A stretch of 64,000 nt of DNA from Halobacillus kuroshimensis DSM 18393 (GCF_000425705.1 NZ_AUDY01000008.1:496001-560000), one strand, 5' to 3'. Positions 1-8,500 are shown, counted from the stretch's first letter. A program made the numbers and translations. The notes: generated by a model from the letters alone, not told the origin.

Positions 1-1
1 G

Positions 2-709
2 TGGGCACGCATTATTATTCCACATCAGGCTTCGAAAAAAGATGCCCGGGGGTATCCTGGCTACATCCCTGAAAGGCAGCTTAGTGCTCTGGCGGATTCC
101 AAATGGAAGGGAAATGGCATGCTTGTTGTCCATGATAAGCAGGCGATGCTTCTGGATGAAAAACGCCAGCCGTTCCTGGAACTCAGTTACCTGACTTCTC
201 TTCCCGTCATTCAAGAGGAGGGCGTGCTGATCAAGGCCCGCACCCCTCATGGGAAAGGCTATGTATCTGCAGAGGCAGTCACGGTTTACCCTTCTGGTGA
301 AGCGGTCCCGAAAGGCAGTGGAGCTGCCATTATAGAATCAGCAGAAACCTTCCTTGATCTGCCTTATTTCTGGGGAGGGATGAGTGCATATGGGTTTGAC
401 TGCTCAGGTTTCGCTTATGCGCTGCACAAAGCTCATGGCTACATCATTCCGCGTGACGCCACTGACCAAGTGACCAAAGGAGTGGAAGTACCGATCGATC
501 AAAAGCAGCCTGGCGATCTGCTGTTTTTTGCCTATGACCAAGGTCAGGGACGTGTCCACCATGTCGGGTTCTATTATGGAGACGGAAAAATGCTTCACTC
601 TCCGAATATAGGGAAGAGCATTGAAATCATTGAGCTGAAGGATACAATTTATGAAAAAGAACTGTGTGCGGTACGAAGATACTGGGAGGAAGCGGAGGAG
701 GCAGGATGA
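2..709 (+). CDS. ykfC: NlpC/P60 cell-wall peptide endopeptidase, YkfC-like (5' end outside window)
   Basis: Probable gamma-D-glutamyl-L-diamino acid endopeptidase that trims murein peptides for recycling. The frame is open from base 2 with no stop, so the N-terminus lies outside the window; the first internal ATG (119) is not the true start because the preceding codons read as coherent protein. The C-terminal half is a C40 peptidase domain: the catalytic Cys lies in FDCSGFAYAL and the His in RVHHVGFYYG. The stop overlaps the start of the next gene (ykfD) by 4 bases (ATGA), as expected for the ykfABCD murein-peptide operon of Bacillus. Assignment to YkfC rather than another NlpC/P60 enzyme rests on that neighbour. 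Confidence 0.88.
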   Translation, partial: WARIIIPHQASKKDARGYPGYIPERQLSALADSKWKGNGMLVVHDKQAMLLDEKRQPFLELSYLTSLPVIQEEGVLIKARTPHGKGYVSAEAVTVYPSGEAVPKGSGAAIIESAETFLDLPYFWGGMSAYGFDCSGFAYALHKAHGYIIPRDATDQVTKGVEVPIDQKQPGDLLFFAYDQGQGRVHHVGFYYGDGKMLHSPNIGKSIEIIELKDTIYEKELCAVRRYWEEAEEAG

Positions 710-1719
710 CGATGGAAAAAGTATTGGAAGTCAAACAATTGAAAAAGCACTTTGACATCGGCAGAAACAAATCGTTGAAAGCTGTGGACGGCATTAGCTT
801 TGATGTATATGAAGGGGAAACGTTCGGCCTTGTCGGGGAGTCCGGGTGCGGCAAATCGACCACAGGCCGTACGATGATGAATCTGTATTCCGCCACAGCT
901 GGAGAGGTTCTATATAAAGGGAAAAGTGTTCATAACCGTAGTGAACAGGAGCAGTTCCACTTGAAAAGAGAGATGCAGATGATCTTTCAGGATCCTTATG
1001 CTTCTTTAAACCCAAGATCCACAGTAGCGGAAATTATTGCGGAACCCATGGAAATTCACAAGCTCTTCCGAACAAAGCGGGAGCGGATGGAACGGGTGTA
1101 TGAACTGCTTGAAGAAGTCGGGCTCAATCGTGATCATGCCAATCGATATCCACACGAATTCAGCGGCGGGCAGCGGCAGCGGATCGGGATTGCCCGCGCT
1201 CTTGCTCTTGATCCATCCGTCATTATTGCTGACGAACCTATTTCTGCGCTCGACGTTTCTGTTCAGGCTCAGGTGGTCAACCTGTTGGAGAGGCTGCAGG
1301 AGGAGAAGGGGCTCACTTATTTGTTTATTGCCCACGACTTGTCTATGGTGCAGCATATATCCGACCGCATCGGGGTGATGTATTTAGGTCACCTCGTCGA
1401 GCTGACAACCAGTGACCAGCTTTATAAAAAACCCCTCCATCCTTATACAAAAGCGCTGTTGTCTGCGATTCCAATTCCTGACCCGGATTTGGAAGATGAG
1501 CGCGAACAAATGATTATTGAAGGGGAAATTCCCAGTCCGATTGATCCTCCGAGCGGGTGTGTGTTCCGGACAAGGTGCCCGGCAGCAATGGACCGTTGCG
1601 CAAAGGAAGTACCAAAATGGCAGGAGGTTGAAGGTGGACACCATGTAGCCTGTCACTTGTATAACGAAGACGATAGGTCAGGGAAGGATTTACGGAGCCG
1701 ATCTATATCCCTTTCCTGA
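706..1719 (+). CDS. ykfD: Oligopeptide/murein-peptide ABC transporter ATP-binding protein
   Basis: ATPase of an Opp/Dpp-type peptide importer, cytoplasmic side. The 337-residue protein has Walker A GESGCGKST (about residues 44-52), signature FSGGQRQR, Walker B VIIADEPISALD, and the C-terminal oligopeptide-transporter extension with clustered Cys (GCVFRTRCPAAMDRC). I chose the ATG at 706, preceded by GGAGGAGG and overlapping the ykfC stop, over an upstream alternative at 664 inside ykfC. Coupling to YkfC suggests uptake of cell-wall peptides. The permease genes are not in view, so the ATPase presumably serves permeases encoded elsewhere. Confidence 0.88.
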   Translation: MTMEKVLEVKQLKKHFDIGRNKSLKAVDGISFDVYEGETFGLVGESGCGKSTTGRTMMNLYSATAGEVLYKGKSVHNRSEQEQFHLKREMQMIFQDPYASLNPRSTVAEIIAEPMEIHKLFRTKRERMERVYELLEEVGLNRDHANRYPHEFSGGQRQRIGIARALALDPSVIIADEPISALDVSVQAQVVNLLERLQEEKGLTYLFIAHDLSMVQHISDRIGVMYLGHLVELTTSDQLYKKPLHPYTKALLSAIPIPDPDLEDEREQMIIEGEIPSPIDPPSGCVFRTRCPAAMDRCAKEVPKWQEVEGGHHVACHLYNEDDRSGKDLRSRSISLS

Positions 1720-1786
1720 TGCATTTCTTATTTTTTTGAAACGATTGGCTGCTTGTTTCGTATGGACAGAAGAAGGAGGCAGCCTG

Positions 1787-1987
1787 GTGAAAAAATATCT
1801 GATTTTTATAAGTAGTTTTATCGTACTCTATTTTTCCTATCAATATCTCTCTGGTATGATTTTGACGATCCAATATGATCCTGAGACAGGCGGAGCAGGA
1901 AGTGGTCCATCCCATCTGTTGATCCTTGTCGTGATGGCCACCGTATCCTATTTCCTGTCTTGTCTGCCAAAAAGAAAACAGGCATAA
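1787..1987 (+). CDS. Small two-helix membrane protein, unknown
   Basis: Hypothetical 66-residue protein starting at GTG 1787 behind AGAAGGAGG; the longer frame from 1736 lacks a ribosome binding site. There are two predicted membrane segments (residues 3-20 and 43-59), joined by a short polar Gly-rich loop, and a basic tail KRKQA. It lies 67 bases after ykfD and ends at a strong hairpin, so it could be the last gene of that transcript. I do not recognise the family. Confidence 0.55.
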   Translation: MKKYLIFISSFIVLYFSYQYLSGMILTIQYDPETGGAGSGPSHLLILVVMATVSYFLSCLPKRKQA

Positions 1988-1998
1988 ACTTACATAAT

Positions 1999-2033
1999 AA
2001 AAGAGGCTGCCGGATTTCCGGCAGCCTCTTTTT
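1999..2033. terminator. Bidirectional terminator between 1787-1987 and the carotenoid operon
   Basis: GAGGCTGCCGG/CCGGCAGCCTC stem with a 4-base loop, flanked by A-run and T-run, so it can stop transcription from both converging units. Confidence 0.85.
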
Positions 2034-2046
2034 GCAGGTGTGACAT

Positions 2047-3513
2047 TCACTCGATATGGACAATTTTTCCGATGATTTGATTAGCTACGTTTTCTCCACT
2101 GAGAACGACCATCGGGGAACCACCACCGGGATGGGTGCTGCCACCACAGAACCATAAGCCTTTCAAGTCCTGGGATTTGTTGAACGGCCTCATAAATGCC
2201 TGACTTCTGCTGTTGGAGGAAGGGCCGTACAGGGAACCACGATAGGCTCCGAATGCCGCTTCAATTTCCTCCGGGCCGATGACCTTCTCATACACGAGAT
2301 GATCACTGATGGGGATGCCGGCCTTTTTCAGCTTGTCATAGATCAGCTCTTTATAATGGTCCTTATTTTGCGGATGCCCGCCAACGGCTGGGGCATTGAC
2401 GAGAATAAAGCAATTATCCCCTTTAGGAGAAACATCGGGATCTGATTTTGCTGAAGTACAGATATAAATCGTCGGATCGTCGGCATAACCTCCAAGGGAT
2501 AGCTGCCGGAACTCTTTTTTGTAATCACCTGAAAAGAGCAGATGATGGTGGTGAAGCTGAGGAAGATAGGTATCCAGTCCTGCCATGATCACAAAAGCGG
2601 AAATGGAAGGATCATAGGAAGCGAGCTTTTCGTCACTCATTTTTTTCCTTTCTTTCTGATTGATGAGTTCCGGGACTGCCTGGAGCAGATCTCCGTTTAC
2701 GATGACATGATCTGCTTCAAAGAAATCGCCATCCTCTGTTTCGACACCTACTGCACTTCCTTGATACGTATGGATTTTTGATACAGGGGTGCCGCTGTAT
2801 AGATGGACACCGGCTGCTTCTGCTGCTTGAACGAAGGCTTCCGCAATTTTCGTATTTCCGCCTTTCACATAATACACTCCATCATTCCATTCAAGGTGGG
2901 CAATCATACTGAATGTGGCTGGAGCCTGATAAGGATTGGATCCGATATACGTTGAGTACCGGTTCAAGGCCTGAATAATATCAGGATTGGTAAAGTACTG
3001 CCTGAAAAAATGATCCATCGATTGGAGCGGACGTACATTTATCATGCTTTTCATAAGGGCAGGAGACAGATAATCCTTCCATCCGTTGAATGTTCTGTGC
3101 AGGAAATGCTTCCGGGACATATGGTAGAGCCGCTCGATCTCCTTCAGAAACGGTTCATAAGCCTGGTACCCGTTAGGATCAAGCTGCTTCAGCTGTTTTT
3201 TCATAACATCCTGATTGGTGGAAAAATCAAAGGTTGTGCCATTCGGAAAGACATTTCTCGTATGAGTGTCAATCTTTTCAAAGTCGAGAAGATGAGGGGA
3301 GAGTCCAGCTTTCGACAGAACTCTTGTGAAGACTTCCGGCATTGTCATAGTATTGGGGCCAAAGTCGAAGTGATAGCCCTCTTCGTCTACGGCCATCATT
3401 TTGCCTCCAAAATGGCTGTTCTTTTCAAACAATTTCACATCTACGCCTTCACTGGCCAGGTGGACCGCAGCGGAAAGACCACCGAGTCCACCCCCGATAA
3501 TAACTGCTTTCAT
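2047..3513 (-). CDS. Carotenoid desaturase/oxidase of the CrtN/CrtP (phytoene desaturase) family
   Basis: FAD-dependent enzyme of C30 carotenoid synthesis, 488 residues. The N-terminal dinucleotide fold GGGLGGLSAAVHLA (about residues 8-21) and the C-terminal FAD motif GSTHPGGGSPMVVLSGENVANQI-type region are typical of CrtI/CrtN/CrtP. The start at 3513 overlaps the stop of the glycosyltransferase by 4 bases (translational coupling) and is preceded by AAAGGCAGG; a start at 3534 has no site. It is the last gene of a four-gene pigment operon. Desaturation versus terminal methyl oxidation cannot be told from sequence alone, so no symbol is given. crtM (dehydrosqualene synthase) is not in the window. 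Confidence 0.85.
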   Translation of the reverse strand: MKAVIIGGGLGGLSAAVHLASEGVDVKLFEKNSHFGGKMMAVDEEGYHFDFGPNTMTMPEVFTRVLSKAGLSPHLLDFEKIDTHTRNVFPNGTTFDFSTNQDVMKKQLKQLDPNGYQAYEPFLKEIERLYHMSRKHFLHRTFNGWKDYLSPALMKSMINVRPLQSMDHFFRQYFTNPDIIQALNRYSTYIGSNPYQAPATFSMIAHLEWNDGVYYVKGGNTKIAEAFVQAAEAAGVHLYSGTPVSKIHTYQGSAVGVETEDGDFFEADHVIVNGDLLQAVPELINQKERKKMSDEKLASYDPSISAFVIMAGLDTYLPQLHHHHLLFSGDYKKEFRQLSLGGYADDPTIYICTSAKSDPDVSPKGDNCFILVNAPAVGGHPQNKDHYKELIYDKLKKAGIPISDHLVYEKVIGPEEIEAAFGAYRGSLYGPSSNSRSQAFMRPFNKSQDLKGLWFCGGSTHPGGGSPMVVLSGENVANQIIGKIVHIE

Positions 3514-4619
3514 TGATACGACCTGCCTTTCCATTGATAGGTACGTCCTCGTTTATGTACAAGCATGGATGCCCACATCATCGCAATCAGCAGCATTCCT
3601 GCTACAGGCATGAGAAACGACAGCCACAAGGGGTGTCCTGTCCGTGCATCCACATACATTTTGAACGTAATCAGCAATACATAGGGAAGCAGCAGGTAAA
3701 GAGCTCCTGATATCATACCGAAAATGGCAAGACCTCCGGGGAGTACAAAAAGAGTGGCATACAAAAGGGTGAGAAAGACGACCATCCAAGTTGAACGCCC
3801 GATGCCGGTGTATAGGTTTTTTTTAAAGCCTGCCCACGTTTCCTGATTGGATTCATACATATACGAAAGAGCCGATGATGTAATATTGGCAAGGATCATG
3901 CGGTAACCGTTCTTTTTCATTTCACGAGCGAGATGAACATCTTCTACAAGCGATTCCTTTACCGATTCATGGCCTCCGACGGCCTGATAAGCCGATCGTT
4001 CAATCATAATAAAGATGCCGCAGGCTGCTGTAAACATCGGCTTTGTCGTGCGGTTGGCCATGAAAAGTGGAAGGTGAAGCAGCACGACCATATGCTGGAG
4101 AGGGACAAGCATATGGCTGAGGAAATGATGATTCGGATAAAAAGGGAATCCACTGAGCATCGCTGCTTTTCTTTTTTTCATTGTTCCCAGTGTCTTTTCA
4201 ATCACTGTAGGAACGACTCGTGCATCAGCATCCAGGAAAAACAGGTAATCGCCTCCTGCCTTTTTTGAAAGCTGGTGACAGGCGTGTACTTTACCGTTCC
4301 ATCCATCCGGCAGCTCCTTCCCCTGCACAACGGTAAAACGGGCATCCTCCGCAGTAAGAGAGAGCAGCTTTTCATAGGTGCCATCCTCAGAATGATCATC
4401 GAGAAGAAGCATTTCAAGATTCGGATACGTGAGTGATGATAGCGAGCGTATCAATCCTTCCACGTTATCCACTTCATTGCGGAGCGGGACGAGCAGGGAA
4501 ACTTTTTGATCCGCCTCTTCGTGTTTACCTGCCTGCAAGGGATATAGGAATAAACTGTTAACCATTGTCCATACGTTCATGACGACTAAAAGAAGGACAA
4601 AGATAAAAAACCATAGCAA
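3510..4619 (-). CDS. Family 2 glycosyltransferase, likely carotenoid glycosylation (CrtQ-like)
   Basis: Membrane-anchored GT-A fold enzyme of 369 residues. There is an N-terminal helix (residues 1-25), a nucleotide-sugar domain with LLDDHSEDGT and the DxD-type FLDADARV, and two or three C-terminal membrane segments. It probably transfers a sugar from UDP-sugar to a carotenoic acid. TTG 4619 is the start, with AAAGGAGG nine bases upstream. It follows the acyltransferase by 21 bases and overlaps the desaturase by 4. The substrate is inferred from context only. Confidence 0.82.
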   Translation of the reverse strand: MLWFFIFVLLLVVMNVWTMVNSLFLYPLQAGKHEEADQKVSLLVPLRNEVDNVEGLIRSLSSLTYPNLEMLLLDDHSEDGTYEKLLSLTAEDARFTVVQGKELPDGWNGKVHACHQLSKKAGGDYLFFLDADARVVPTVIEKTLGTMKKRKAAMLSGFPFYPNHHFLSHMLVPLQHMVVLLHLPLFMANRTTKPMFTAACGIFIMIERSAYQAVGGHESVKESLVEDVHLAREMKKNGYRMILANITSSALSYMYESNQETWAGFKKNLYTGIGRSTWMVVFLTLLYATLFVLPGGLAIFGMISGALYLLLPYVLLITFKMYVDARTGHPLWLSFLMPVAGMLLIAMMWASMLVHKRGRTYQWKGRSYQ

Positions 4620-4640
4620 TGACGGCAGCCTCCTTTCTGT

Positions 4641-5303
4641 TTAAATGGGGCGGAACAGCTGATGGTTTTCCTGGACGACTCGTGTCCGGAGTTCATCCAG
4701 CTGCTTCGTGGCGGCTGTTTCAAAGTAATGTGTCATAGACTTCCGATTGAGCTCGGAGTACCCCTCCTGTGGAAGAGGCTCTCCGATTGTTATGTAAGCA
4801 TTCGGTTTTCGTTCATGCTCCAGGGCATAATAGATGGAAACAGGCACCACGTTGACGTGTGGGGCTTTTTGAACGATATAACTGATGCCGGAAAAAAACT
4901 CAAGAGGACGTTTTTCCAAAGGCTGTTCCGCCCCCTGGGGGAAAATCCATACCGTTTTTCCTTTAGATAACAGATCGGCACTATAGGAAAGGGATTCCAT
5001 AAGATGCTTCCGGTTGCTGCTGTTGATCGAGAAGGCACCAATGCTCCTGAAAAAGGGGAATTTCTGCAGCCCATCCTCATGCATCATGCCGTACCCGTCG
5101 GAATGGATGACCTGATCATTCAAATAAAAAATGAATAAAGGATCCCACCAGGCGGAATGATTGATGAGAAACATGGTGTTCTCTTTTGGAACCGATTCTG
5201 GAGCATTCAGCAAAATCCGGTTAAAATGTATGTTCAGGAACATCCGGTTGAAACGAGTGAATCCCCATTCGATGACCGGACGTTTATGAGACGGCTTGAA
5301 CAT
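4641..5303 (-). CDS. PlsC-type acyltransferase, likely acylates glycosyl-carotenoid
   Basis: 220-residue 1-acyl-glycerol-3-phosphate acyltransferase-like protein with the catalytic HX4D-type motif NHSAWWDP and the later block WIFPQGAEQP. The start at 5303 has a perfect GGAGG seven bases upstream; the longer frame from 5330 is rejected. It overlaps the 3' end of the CruF-like gene by 20 bases. In staphyloxanthin-type pathways a glycosyl-carotenoid is finally esterified with a fatty acid; this gene is a good candidate for that step here, although it belongs to the PlsC family rather than the staphylococcal CrtO family (inference). Confidence 0.8.
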   Translation of the reverse strand: MFKPSHKRPVIEWGFTRFNRMFLNIHFNRILLNAPESVPKENTMFLINHSAWWDPLFIFYLNDQVIHSDGYGMMHEDGLQKFPFFRSIGAFSINSSNRKHLMESLSYSADLLSKGKTVWIFPQGAEQPLEKRPLEFFSGISYIVQKAPHVNVVPVSIYYALEHERKPNAYITIGEPLPQEGYSELNRKSMTHYFETAATKQLDELRTRVVQENHQLFRPI

Positions 5304-6054
5304 GTTTTTTCCTCCAAAAATAAAGAGCATACCAGCCCGCTGTTAATAGAGCGACAAGCGTAATTGCTAAATACAGTCCCCCGGTAAATGCCATACAGAT
5401 AAATAAGAACACCATCAGCCCGAACACCAAAGCCATTCGTTTCGGCCACGTTCCTTCATTCACCAGGTTATCCGGATTCCAAATCAGGAATACGAGGTGG
5501 AAGAAGGCAGCGGTGACAAACCAGCCGGTGAAATTGCTGAAAGGAATGTCATAATAGAGGCCGGGTTCCTGCCAGATCCAGTATTCTTTTACTTTATAGG
5601 ATACTGGGTCGAGAATAAGATCGATTGTTACGGCGCACAACGCTCCCGTTAAAAGAAACGTAAGGAAGCGGGTGAAGGATGGGAGGCCGCTGGAAATGAC
5701 ACGTGCGATTTCGTGGGAGCACCCGATGATCAAGAGCCAGGCAAACCCAATGGTGACAGGGGTGTCGGCGATCTTTATCCCAAAGTCCTGCGTGTAGTCA
5801 TAGGTTCCGAACAGGAAGTTGTAGGCCACCCCTAAATGCTCGACATAAATACTGGCAGCAATAATGAACAGGCTGTAGAGGATGCCTGTTCTTTTCCCAT
5901 ACATATGTATAAAATACAGTCCGGCGACAATACCGGCAGCAATTAGGAACACACTGTTGGCCCATTCGAGCCAGGGGGGCAGCCAGTCAAAGGTGACCAG
6001 GAATACGCCGCATATGTACCAGAAAATGAAAAAGCGGAAGATATAAGTGGACAT
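5284..6054 (-). CDS. Carotenoid biosynthesis membrane protein, CruF/DUF422 family
   Basis: 256-residue polytopic membrane protein with about seven hydrophobic segments, conserved EHLGVAYNFLFGTYDYT and DLILDPVSYKVKEYWIW, and many aromatic residues, as in the CruF (carotenoid 1',2'-hydratase) family. It is the first gene of the pigment operon; the start at 6054 has GAGGTG seven bases upstream. The reaction in C30 pathways is uncertain: family membership suggests carotenoid hydration or a related end-group change, but the operon context is the stronger argument for a pigment role. Confidence 0.8.
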   Translation of the reverse strand: MSTYIFRFFIFWYICGVFLVTFDWLPPWLEWANSVFLIAAGIVAGLYFIHMYGKRTGILYSLFIIAASIYVEHLGVAYNFLFGTYDYTQDFGIKIADTPVTIGFAWLLIIGCSHEIARVISSGLPSFTRFLTFLLTGALCAVTIDLILDPVSYKVKEYWIWQEPGLYYDIPFSNFTGWFVTAAFFHLVFLIWNPDNLVNEGTWPKRMALVFGLMVFLFICMAFTGGLYLAITLVALLTAGWYALYFWRKKHVQAVS

Positions 6055-6184
6055 GAACGCACCTCAATTTCTACGAAGAATATCAAATATATAACAGGGT
6101 CGAGACCTCCTTTCATGATACCTCATCCATATAGAAAATAAACAATATTTTGCATTCAATCTTCCGGAATACAGGGCTTCTTTT

Positions 6185-6223
6185 CAAACACAAAGAGCAG
6201 GCATGTGCCTGCTCTTTGTGTTT
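6185..6223. terminator. Strong hairpin downstream of the DoxX gene
   Basis: A 17-base perfect stem (AAACACAAAGAGCAGGC and its complement) around a four-base loop, between the DoxX gene and the carotenoid operon. On the minus strand it lies just after the DoxX stop, so it isolates the pigment operon from upstream transcription. Confidence 0.75.
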
Positions 6224-6233
6224 GTCTATTCTG

Positions 6234-6737
6234 TTACGTATGAGCCAGCTGCCCTTTTCGTATGTGAGGCAGGCGTTTCTGCATGAATGGAACGATCCAG
6301 TGATCCAGGCCGTACCGCCCGGCGTTGATACCAGCAGCAAGGATAAAGACCGTCAGGATGACCATCTGTGGATTCGTGCTGACTGTACCACTGAATAAGA
6401 AAGCAAAATTCATCAGGATGCCTCCAAAGGCTGCAGCTGTTGTAAATAATCCAAGGATAAGAGCGATACCCGCAAGAATTTCTCCCCACATGACGAGCTG
6501 TGCGAATAATGTATGATTCGGAAGCGCGAACCCCTCAAGGAAAGCCGCCCACCATCCTTGTACGGCCGGGTGCTCGCCTGCCGCCTGACTGATGGCTCCC
6601 TGGAGAAATCCCTGAACTTCAAAACCGCCGGTCAGCTTACCAATACCCGCTTTCAGCCACGTCACACCGATATAAACCCGGATGACCGCTAATACAGCAG
6701 CCGCTATTTTATTGGTTCTCAAGAAATTATTCAACAT
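6234..6737 (-). CDS. DoxX family membrane protein
   Basis: 167-residue four-helix membrane protein of the DoxX/DoxD-like family: RVYIGVTWLKAGIGKLTGG near the N-terminus and GEILAGIALILGLFTTAAA in the third helix. ATG 6737 is chosen, with AAGGAG eight bases upstream, over GTG 6746. The family is linked to thiol/redox stress and quinone use in other bacteria, but nothing here fixes a function. It is monocistronic, ending at the hairpin before the pigment operon. Confidence 0.85.
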   Translation of the reverse strand: MLNNFLRTNKIAAAVLAVIRVYIGVTWLKAGIGKLTGGFEVQGFLQGAISQAAGEHPAVQGWWAAFLEGFALPNHTLFAQLVMWGEILAGIALILGLFTTAAAFGGILMNFAFLFSGTVSTNPQMVILTVFILAAGINAGRYGLDHWIVPFMQKRLPHIRKGQLAHT

Positions 6738-7012
6738 ATTGCTCACTCCTTCATATGTTTTGTTCAGTATTTCACATGATTGCCGGCATCTTTCTTACAA
6801 TTCAATTATACGATGAATCAAGTGCATGAATGGTATATTGCTCATTATTTCACAAGATGGCCATAAACTTTAGAATAAGTTGTGAACGGTGGGTGTAAAA
6901 GAAGGTTATCGGAAAACAGTCCCGTATAAAGAAGAGAGGAACGCCTAAAATAAACGAAGCGGATGAAAGCGTTTTTTGTTAGAATGGGAGTAGAGAGAGG
7001 AGTGGGAAGATC

Positions 7013-7090
7013 ATGGAAATTGTCATGAATGTTGTGAGCATCGTCGTTATGCTGGGGTTGATCGGCCTCACCATTTTTGATCACGGTTAA
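7013..7090 (+). CDS. Putative 25-residue hydrophobic peptide
   Basis: Short frame of 26 codons, preceded by GAGGAG nine bases upstream and followed within 6 bases by a very strong terminator. The product is one hydrophobic helix (residues 3-22, VVSIVVMLGLIGLTIF) with an acidic residue at each end, like single-pass regulatory or sporulation micropeptides. No family recognised. It could still be chance. Confidence 0.45.
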   Translation: MEIVMNVVSIVVMLGLIGLTIFDHG

Positions 7091-7095
7091 TACGT

Positions 7096-7146
7096 AAAAA
7101 AGGAAAGCCCGGAAACCTGTAATACAGGTTTCCGGGCTTTCCTTTT
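7096..7146. terminator. Very strong bidirectional terminator after the appendage subunit genes
   Basis: A stem of about 20 bp (AAGGAAAGCCCGGAAACCTG and its complement) around a short AT loop, with A-run and T-run on either side. It ends the minus-strand transcript of 7175-7851 and the plus-strand transcript of 7013-7090. Confidence 0.9.
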
Positions 7147-7174
7147 AAGACACTCGTTTGTAGACCTGATTTAA

Positions 7175-7495
7175 TTAAGCAAGGACACGCTTGTAAAGCG
7201 TGATGCAGTAGGTACCGCTGTCGCCCACAACAGATGTAATGGCAAATGCAGTTGGATTGTTTACGCTAACAGAATCTGTGTTGCCTGGTAATGCTGAGAG
7301 GGCACCGGTTGGTGTGATAGCTCCTGTTACGGGACCTGCACTGGAAGCTGAGTTAAAGATTTGGAAAGTACCAGAAATATAGCTGCCTGCAGGAGCAGTC
7401 CATACTGGATCAGCTAAAACTCCATTGAAATTCCCACAAATTTTTTCCTGAATGATCTGCGCCTGCGGACAGCAGGCCGAATGGGATTGACACAT
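7175..7495 (-). CDS. S-Ena (DUF3992)-type endospore appendage subunit, short form 1
   Basis: 106-residue protein with the features of S-Ena fibre subunits of Bacillus spores. There is a short N-terminal connector with adjacent cysteines (HSACCPQAQ), then IIQEKICGN that starts a beta-sandwich domain, rich in Ser/Thr/Gly/Val, and a terminal Cys strand GTYCITLYKRVLA. In known S-Ena fibres the N-terminal cysteines make disulfide bridges to neighbouring subunits. It lies 23 bases downstream of a close paralogue (7519-7851). AAAGGAG stands ten bases before the ATG. There is no signal peptide, as expected for a protein made in the mother cell. Assignment is by motif and size; no database search was run. 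Confidence 0.78.
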   Translation of the reverse strand: MCQSHSACCPQAQIIQEKICGNFNGVLADPVWTAPAGSYISGTFQIFNSASSAGPVTGAITPTGALSALPGNTDSVSVNNPTAFAITSVVGDSGTYCITLYKRVLA

Positions 7496-7518
7496 ATTTA
7501 ATATTCTCCTTTGTTTTA

Positions 7519-7851
7519 TTAGGCTAAAATACGCTTATACAACGTAATACAGTAAGTCCCGTTTACACCAGCAAGTGCTGTTACCGTGAATGTAGTTGGG
7601 TTATCGACACTCTCAGACTGTGTGTTTCCAGGAGTTACTCCTGCGAAGACAACGTCTCCTGCTACGACAATGTTTCCTGTACTTGATGCTGAATTAAACA
7701 CCTGAAAGGTTCCCGAAATATAACTCCCCGCTGGAGCTGACCAAAGTATGTCTGCTGTTAGAACACCGTTAATGTTCCCACAGATTTCCTCCTGGACGAT
7801 CTGTGCCTGGGGGCAGCACGCGGACACGGAATCCGAGTAGACACCACACAT
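7519..7851 (-). CDS. S-Ena (DUF3992)-type endospore appendage subunit, short form 2
   Basis: 110-residue paralogue of the product of 7175-7495: SVSACCPQAQIVQEEICGN connector, beta-rich body with SAPAGSYISGTFQVFNSASS, and C-terminal GTYCITLYKRILA. I chose ATG 7851, seven bases after GGAGG; the ATG at 7857 is too close. It is the first gene of a two-gene minus-strand unit. The two copies differ mainly in the loop after NSASS, as expected for co-assembling fibre subunits (inference). Confidence 0.78.
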   Translation of the reverse strand: MCGVYSDSVSACCPQAQIVQEEICGNINGVLTADILWSAPAGSYISGTFQVFNSASSTGNIVVAGDVVFAGVTPGNTQSESVDNPTTFTVTALAGVNGTYCITLYKRILA

Positions 7852-7898
7852 ATTCATTCCTCCTTGCAGTCTCAAATTTCGCTTCTACACTATAGTAA

Positions 7899-7907
7899 TA
7901 ATCTATG
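7899..7907 (-). promoter_or_regulatory. Possible sigma-K type -10 element upstream of the appendage gene pair
   Basis: On the minus strand CATAGATTA fits the sigma-K -10 form CATANNNTA about 50 bases before the start at 7851. A well-spaced -35 AC is not obvious, so this is only suggestive. Confidence 0.3.
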
Positions 7908-8038
7908 TCTTTTCGTAGAAACAGCTTGTGTATCCGTCTATGTAGCCTTATCATTCCGTAATTTGGGCCGGTGGTAAAAATAGACAGACACCTATCCGTC
8001 TTTCGCTTCGATTATAGAAGTGAGAGGAGGTGAAAGAC

Positions 8039-8263
8039 ATGGCCGTAACCAACACACGCATGGATTCCCGTCTGCAGCTTGTATTAGCGGTTGGACAGGA
8101 TGAAGATGGAAACATGGTTTACAAGACAAAATCATTTAACAACATAAAAGTCGAAGCAACAGATGAACAGCTTTACCAAACGGCAGCTGCCCTTGCCCCG
8201 CTTCAACAGCACATTATGGAAGAAGTCGCTCGTGATAACCGCTCGATTCTTACTGAAGAATAA
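8039..8263 (+). CDS. DUF1659 family small protein
   Basis: 74-residue protein with NTRMDSRLQLVLAVGQDEDG and KTKSFNNIKVEATDEQLYQTAAAL, the pattern of DUF1659 proteins, which in Bacillaceae are usually followed by a DUF2922 gene and a YvrJ gene, as here. The start is ATG 8039 after GGAGG; GTG 8030 overlaps that site. No biochemical role is established. It is the first of a three-gene set. Confidence 0.8.
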   Translation: MAVTNTRMDSRLQLVLAVGQDEDGNMVYKTKSFNNIKVEATDEQLYQTAAALAPLQQHIMEEVARDNRSILTEE

Positions 8264-8281
8264 TGACAGGGAGGTCAAATG

Positions 8282-8494
8282 ATGAAAAAGCTGGAGCTCA
8301 AATTTTTAAATGAAGAAAGCAGAACAGTGACGATCAGTCTGGATGATCCTGTAGAACCGGTGGATCCGGCAGTCGTGAACGCTGCGATGGATGAAATTCT
8401 TGTTCAGGACTGCTTCACATCGACAGGCGGAAGTCTTGTTTCAAAAAAAGAAGCCCGTATTGTGGAACGCAACGTCTTTGATATTACGCTGTAA
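8282..8494 (+). CDS. DUF2922 family small protein
   Basis: 70-residue protein starting KKLELKFLNEESRTVTISLDDP, with the conserved pattern of DUF2922, and ending EARIVERNVFDITL. It starts six bases after GGGAGGT (8282; the adjacent ATG 8279 is also possible), 18 bases after the DUF1659 gene. Function unknown. A hairpin follows before the YvrJ gene. Confidence 0.8.
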   Translation: MKKLELKFLNEESRTVTISLDDPVEPVDPAVVNAAMDEILVQDCFTSTGGSLVSKKEARIVERNVFDITL

Positions 8495-8500
8495 ATGAGG

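Noticed and set aside
4202-4417. Reverse-frame reading inside the glycosyltransferase gene
   Set aside because: Shadow frame of a well-supported gene; no ribosome site.
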